NCBI GenBank assembly: GCA_037447655.1 | Contig: JBBHKE010003477.1 | Coordinates: forward strand, 27,010-91,009 | DNA: 64,000 bases | DNA from: Zygnema cylindricum | Lineage: Eukaryota > Streptophyta > Zygnematophyceae > Zygnematales > Zygnemataceae | Reading direction: 5' to 3' | In this document: positions 60,139-64,000 of the stretch, piece after piece | How the letters are laid out: every line of letters starts with the position of its first letter | How positions within the stretch are numbered: position 1 is the first letter of the stretch | Made by a program: the position numbers and the translations under genes | Notes under the pieces: model-generated | What the model saw: only the letters and a program-made list of their open reading frames with translations | Database searches by the model: none | What the model was told of the DNA's origin: nothing

Positions 60139-61333
60139 TGTCAAGCTCGTGTGCTTACAGGCACCCCTTTTATCTTACCAAGGATTCCCGGGCCTTTTTC
60201 CTCTGTATGGTCATTAAAGTATGGGGAAAGGAGCGCACTCAGCCAGACCAGATTCTTCTATTTTCTCAACTAAACGGACTACAATTTATTTCGCACCTAA
60301 CGGAGGCCGGACGACGGAGTTACTCCGTTCCAAAGATTACCATTCTGTTACATGTGACCAGTTGCCAACTGTCCCATTGGGGGCTACATTGTGGAACGTC
60401 GCGTAACATTTGGGATAGTCATGTAGATTTTGCTGTTGGCTATCAGTAGGACGATAGTTCAGGCCCACCAGCCGGGTAGAGCATTTATTTATGTGAGTCA
60501 AAGTTAGGCGTTTCATGTCAATTTAGAACTTTGTTGCTCAGGATTGTGTCATAGAAAACCGCGTGGCTTCTAATCTAGCCGAAGATAGTCGCCTAACTTT
60601 TTGCCCTGAGTGAAGTACAAACTATTTTGTCTTATGTCCGCACGATAACAATTCCTGGCCGGTGATTGGCTCCTGGTATTGCTTTGACTTTGGTACTATC
60701 GGTAGGGCAAACTTTACTTGTATAAGGCACTTCGGGCCGAGGGAGACAGGTTGGTGTTTTCATTACTGTCTCCTGAGAAAAACCCGAGAAATTCCAGCAA
60801 ACTTTCTTGCGGAGAACTTTTGTTTTGCATGTGATTGTGACCCTATTGCCATCTTGGTTTGCATCCGTCCTTTGTGGAAATCGTAGTCCGGTTGGGTGGT
60901 TGGCACCGTCTTTCCTGTTTTGGGCGATTTGGGGACAGGTGTTTGTTGGAAACCAAGAAGGGTCTTGCCGGTTCCAGGTCGCGGAAAACGAGGAGTTAAG
61001 GAGGCCTTACCTGTTCCGGTGATTTCAAGGGGAGATTTCGTCTCTTTTTGGTTGTCCACGTTACGTTTTGGGGGTAGGTTGAGCTCGCCTATTATTCCAC
61101 ATTCTAACATTATTCTCTATTTTTCTAAGGGCAAGGTGATATAATTAATTCTGAGACAACATTTTTATATTTCTATCCTTTCATTTTTCTGAGTGGAAGC
61201 ATCTGGGTTCTCTCTTTGGTAGTTTTTTTTGGGGCTCTGGTTGGGTTTCTTCCGGGGTCGATTCCCAAAATCTTTTGTACCAGAATAGTGGATTTTGAGA
61301 GGATTTTTGTTAGGCTTCCAACAAATCGTCACA
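60139..61333 (+). mobile_element. Ty3/gypsy LTR, plus strand
   Basis: TGTCAAGCTCGTGTG to ATCGTCACA (1195 bp), homologous to the minus-strand copy 30402-31591. A gag-like region follows, as expected for a 5' LTR. No target duplication was found. Confidence 0.72.
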
Positions 61334-62917
61334 GTACTGAAAACAACAACCTGTCTCTTTAGGTTTAAGAGGATAGGTGCTCAAGGCGAAGTACTTTTAA
61401 AAGGAGATTTAGATCTGCTTCTCCAGTCAGCTATGGGGGAGGAGAACTCCAAGATAAGGATCTTGCGGGTGTCAGATCGGACGAGCAGGATAGGTAAGAA
61501 TCGGTGGCCCAAGAGGAAGAGTCACAGGTGCTCGAGGGAGCATCCCCCTTTGGCTCACCTGTACACATAGAGCAGTTTTTTAAGGGAGAGATGCCCCCGG
61601 AGGTTGCGGTTGACACTCCTCCAACACACCCAGAGGGGCGACTCTCTCCTCCACCTCCACCTGTCTTTTCCCCTGAGACTTTCCCAACGGTGTCCGAGTC
61701 AATCAGAGCTAAGGCTTCGGAGAAGGCGGAGAGGCCGCCCTTATCCCCTAAAAGTCGTAGGAAGGGGTTGGCCCACAAGGAAGCGGTCTGTGGTCACCTT
61801 CCCGAGATCGGTCGCTATACCCGATCTAAGGCACCGATAGCAGAAATGTACATGGATCTTGAGATTCTGGCCTATCCTAACCGGCCAAGTCGCAAAGAAA
61901 TCTTAGCCCTTCATGATCTCCATGAATTCTAGGTTAAGAAGGAGTTGGTGCAGCGGGTAGCCAGGTCAGATCGAGCCAGAGTGGTACGCCCAGTGGGAGG
62001 TGTAGTGGAGATACTCAGCAGTTCATCCGAGAGTGGCTCCCCAACCTCTGTACCGGAGCAACAGGGAGGACCATCAACTTCATACCAGCAACCCACCCCA
62101 TCTCAAGACAACGCAACCAGCAGGCCGGCTCACGGCGGGGCGGTCCCTCGGACACGGGCCGGGGAAGGGACCAGCAAGCGAGGGTTACCCGAGCCAAAGA
62201 AGGGGTATAGGTTCTATCATCGGGACGGCAAGGGCATGTTTGCTCCCCTACCTAAAGCGGAACCGTTCTTCCCTTCTGATTCCACCTCTTCGAGCTCAAA
62301 GTCTCCATCTGCTCCGGTGGTTCGACCATCAGAGGGGTTGTGGCGTTCTAGACCCACCGATCCAGAGGTACCGAGTTTGGGGATTGCGGATCTCTCAAGG
62401 GTGGTGAGCAGAACACAAAAACAGGTTGATATTGTGCGATCCAGAGTCAGCCTATGGCGGGGGGTGGACCCGTCACCATCGATTGGGAAGCTCTGGAAGA
62501 AAAGAGGAAGAGGGCCCTCGAACAGGAATTGCTCCTCATAAGGGAGGCTAGACAGATATTAAGAGAAATCCTTAGTGGACAGGTAGCTCCTCCTAGAGAG
62601 ACAGGTCCCTCAGCTGAGAGACAACCTACAGTGCAGACAACCCCTACGGAGACGCAAGCTTCTAGGATTTCCTCGGAACTTAGACCGGATTCTCATCTTC
62701 AACAAGAAGGCGGGAAAACATTAGGACCTAACAAACAGGGGATGGGTGCAGATCTAACGAGAACGCTGCATCCGCCACCAGTGAGCGTCCCACTTTTTTC
62801 TCAGTGGCATGGTCTTGAACTTCGATGGCCGTGGTGTTATTACAACCCGACCGGAGACAACACATTCCCTACGACTTTCCACTCCTCCACCATCACCACC
62901 TCAGGCATCCTCTCCTT
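61334..62917 (+). pseudogene. Ty3/gypsy gag-like region, broken and truncated
   Basis: A frame through 61504-61932 and 61945-62541 is interrupted by a TAG at 61930. It is Pro/Ser-rich (RLSPPPPPVFSPE, EILSSSSESGSP). A second frame from the ATG at 62454 (MAGGGPVTIDWEALEEKRKR) predicts a charged helix that resembles gypsy Gag. A copia LTR cuts it at 62918. No zinc knuckle remains. Confidence 0.65.
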
Positions 62918-63835
62918 TGTAGAAATTAATGGTCTATTTTAAGTATTTTCTAGTTCTAAATAGAAATATAGAAAGAAGCCGAGGCAGTCTACCTCTAACT
63001 TCTTTCTCCAAATCTCAAACTTGTCGCAGTCACTGAAAAATTGGAGAGGGAGCTAGAGCCATGGCTACCTAGGCAATCCAAAGGTTTACGGGAAATATAT
63101 ATTAGTTAGGGGTTTATTTACTAAAAGGTATGTGTCGGCCACAGGATTTGATCTTGGTACCTACAGGACGGCAGACAGCAATTAGGCGGTAGCCTTAGCC
63201 GTTAAGTCTAGAACTAATGTTACGTAGTATATGGTTTGATATTTATTTAAACATGAATACGTAGGATAAATCATTTAACTGTAATTGTTTACGGGATACA
63301 TAGATCCGGTAATGTATAAGTACGGATTACGGTACGGACAAGAAATCAATACCGCGCATTTATTTCTTTAGTGAAACGAATAACGCACATGTATTTATTA
63401 CAGCTACGATTAAAATCGAATTGAATCGGCCGGCCGAAATTAGCGCCAAGATCGCGGAAGAAGATTTCGGCGGTTTCTGGCCATCGCCACATCCGATGAC
63501 ACGTGGCGAAATTACATTAGATCGTGGTATCTTCGGAGATTATGGCACCGAATCCAGATATGACATGTGTCGATATTTAGGCCATGTCATCAATGTCTGT
63601 ACATAAAGTACACAGGCAGCTGTACTTTTGCGTACGGAAATGTAATCTGATTGGTTCCGTACATCAGTAGATAGAGTCTGTGAGAGAGATACGACTTAGA
63701 AAAATTAAGAGATAGGACCCTCTCTCCCAGAGAGCTTTTGTACAAAAGGTCATCTTTGACCCTCCATAACTTACTGCTCAGGGGAGCAAATTCAGAGATT
63801 CTTTTTGCTATCGACTCAAGGGAGTCTTGCCTTCA
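62918..63835 (+). mobile_element. Copia LTR of the E3/E10 type, 3' end missing
   Basis: TGTAGAAATTAATG start. It matches 16195-17250 with the antisense tRNA-like module (about 63140-63220), GTAC motifs, CTCTCTCCCAGAGAG, hairpin TGCTC-AGGG-GAGCA (about 63775) and GACTC-AAGG-GAGTC. It stops after CTTGCCTTCA, about 130 bases short of the LTR end. Confidence 0.85.
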
Positions 63836-63851
63836 GATGGATGCAGGTGTT

Positions 63852-64000
63852 GTTGATATTTGAGTATTTTCTAGGTCTGTATTAGGATAGAAAAAGAGCT
63901 GAGGCGGTCTGCCTCTAACTCCCCTATCCAAGCCCCCACACTTGTTGTAGTCACTGAAGGCTGGATAGGGAGCTAGAGCCATGGCTGCCTAGGCTCTCTA
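63852..64000 (+). mobile_element. Start of another copia LTR, cut by the window end
   Basis: TGTTGATATTTGAG then TATTTTCTAGGTCTG, CACACTTGTTGTAGTCACTG and GAGCCATGGCTGCCTAGGCT. These are the conserved first modules of family-A LTRs. Confidence 0.85.

Overview
This looks like a gene-poor stretch of a large nuclear genome from the green-plant lineage, perhaps a streptophyte alga or early land plant (low confidence on the clade). The support is threefold. There is one spliced gene with GT-AG introns and an SPPPPSPP-type (extensin-like) linker. Ty1/copia and Ty3/gypsy retrotransposons dominate. The copia primer-binding sites match the anticodon arm of plant-type initiator tRNA-Met (GGTGGG before the CCCAT, which animals do not have; this comparison is from memory of the tRNA sequences).

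Layout. 1-1394: inverted LTR pair and an LTR stub. 1395-3788: AT-rich DNA with small inverted-repeat elements (MITEs; TIR TACACCGTGAATCG, TA target). 3799-7671: a 1.65 kb segment present twice around an N gap, each copy with a long purine-rich tract. 7753-7879: (TC)n. About 8224-11260: the only host gene, a secreted-looking beta-helix-like protein. 11261-14038: MITEs and no genes. 14039-30132: nested and recombined copia elements. 30133-34075: Ty3/gypsy pol and LTR on the minus strand. 34076-43442: an older copia element (family B) carrying an LTR and a full 6.5 kb copia insertion. 43443-50376: two overlapping copies of a decayed minus-strand copia element. 50377-52034: family-B LTR interrupted by a solo LTR. 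52035-59345: a gypsy reverse transcriptase split by a young, almost intact copia element (52683-58894). 59346-62917: gypsy LTR and gag. 62918-64000: further copia LTRs.

The copia elements ('family A') share an unusual leader plan. Downstream of a TATA box come up to four small hairpins, several with an A(A/G)GG tetraloop, then one longer hairpin at the LTR end, then a primer-binding site complementary to the anticodon arm rather than the 3' end of initiator tRNA-Met. The gag ATG lies inside that primer-binding site. The LTRs also carry a tRNA-like A-box/B-box module on the antisense strand. Hairpin stems differ between families with matched changes on both sides. This leader is the best candidate here for an under-described system.

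No functional tRNA, rRNA or CRISPR array was seen. Coordinates of element edges are exact where a target-site duplication (TSD) or primer-binding site is named, and approximate otherwise.
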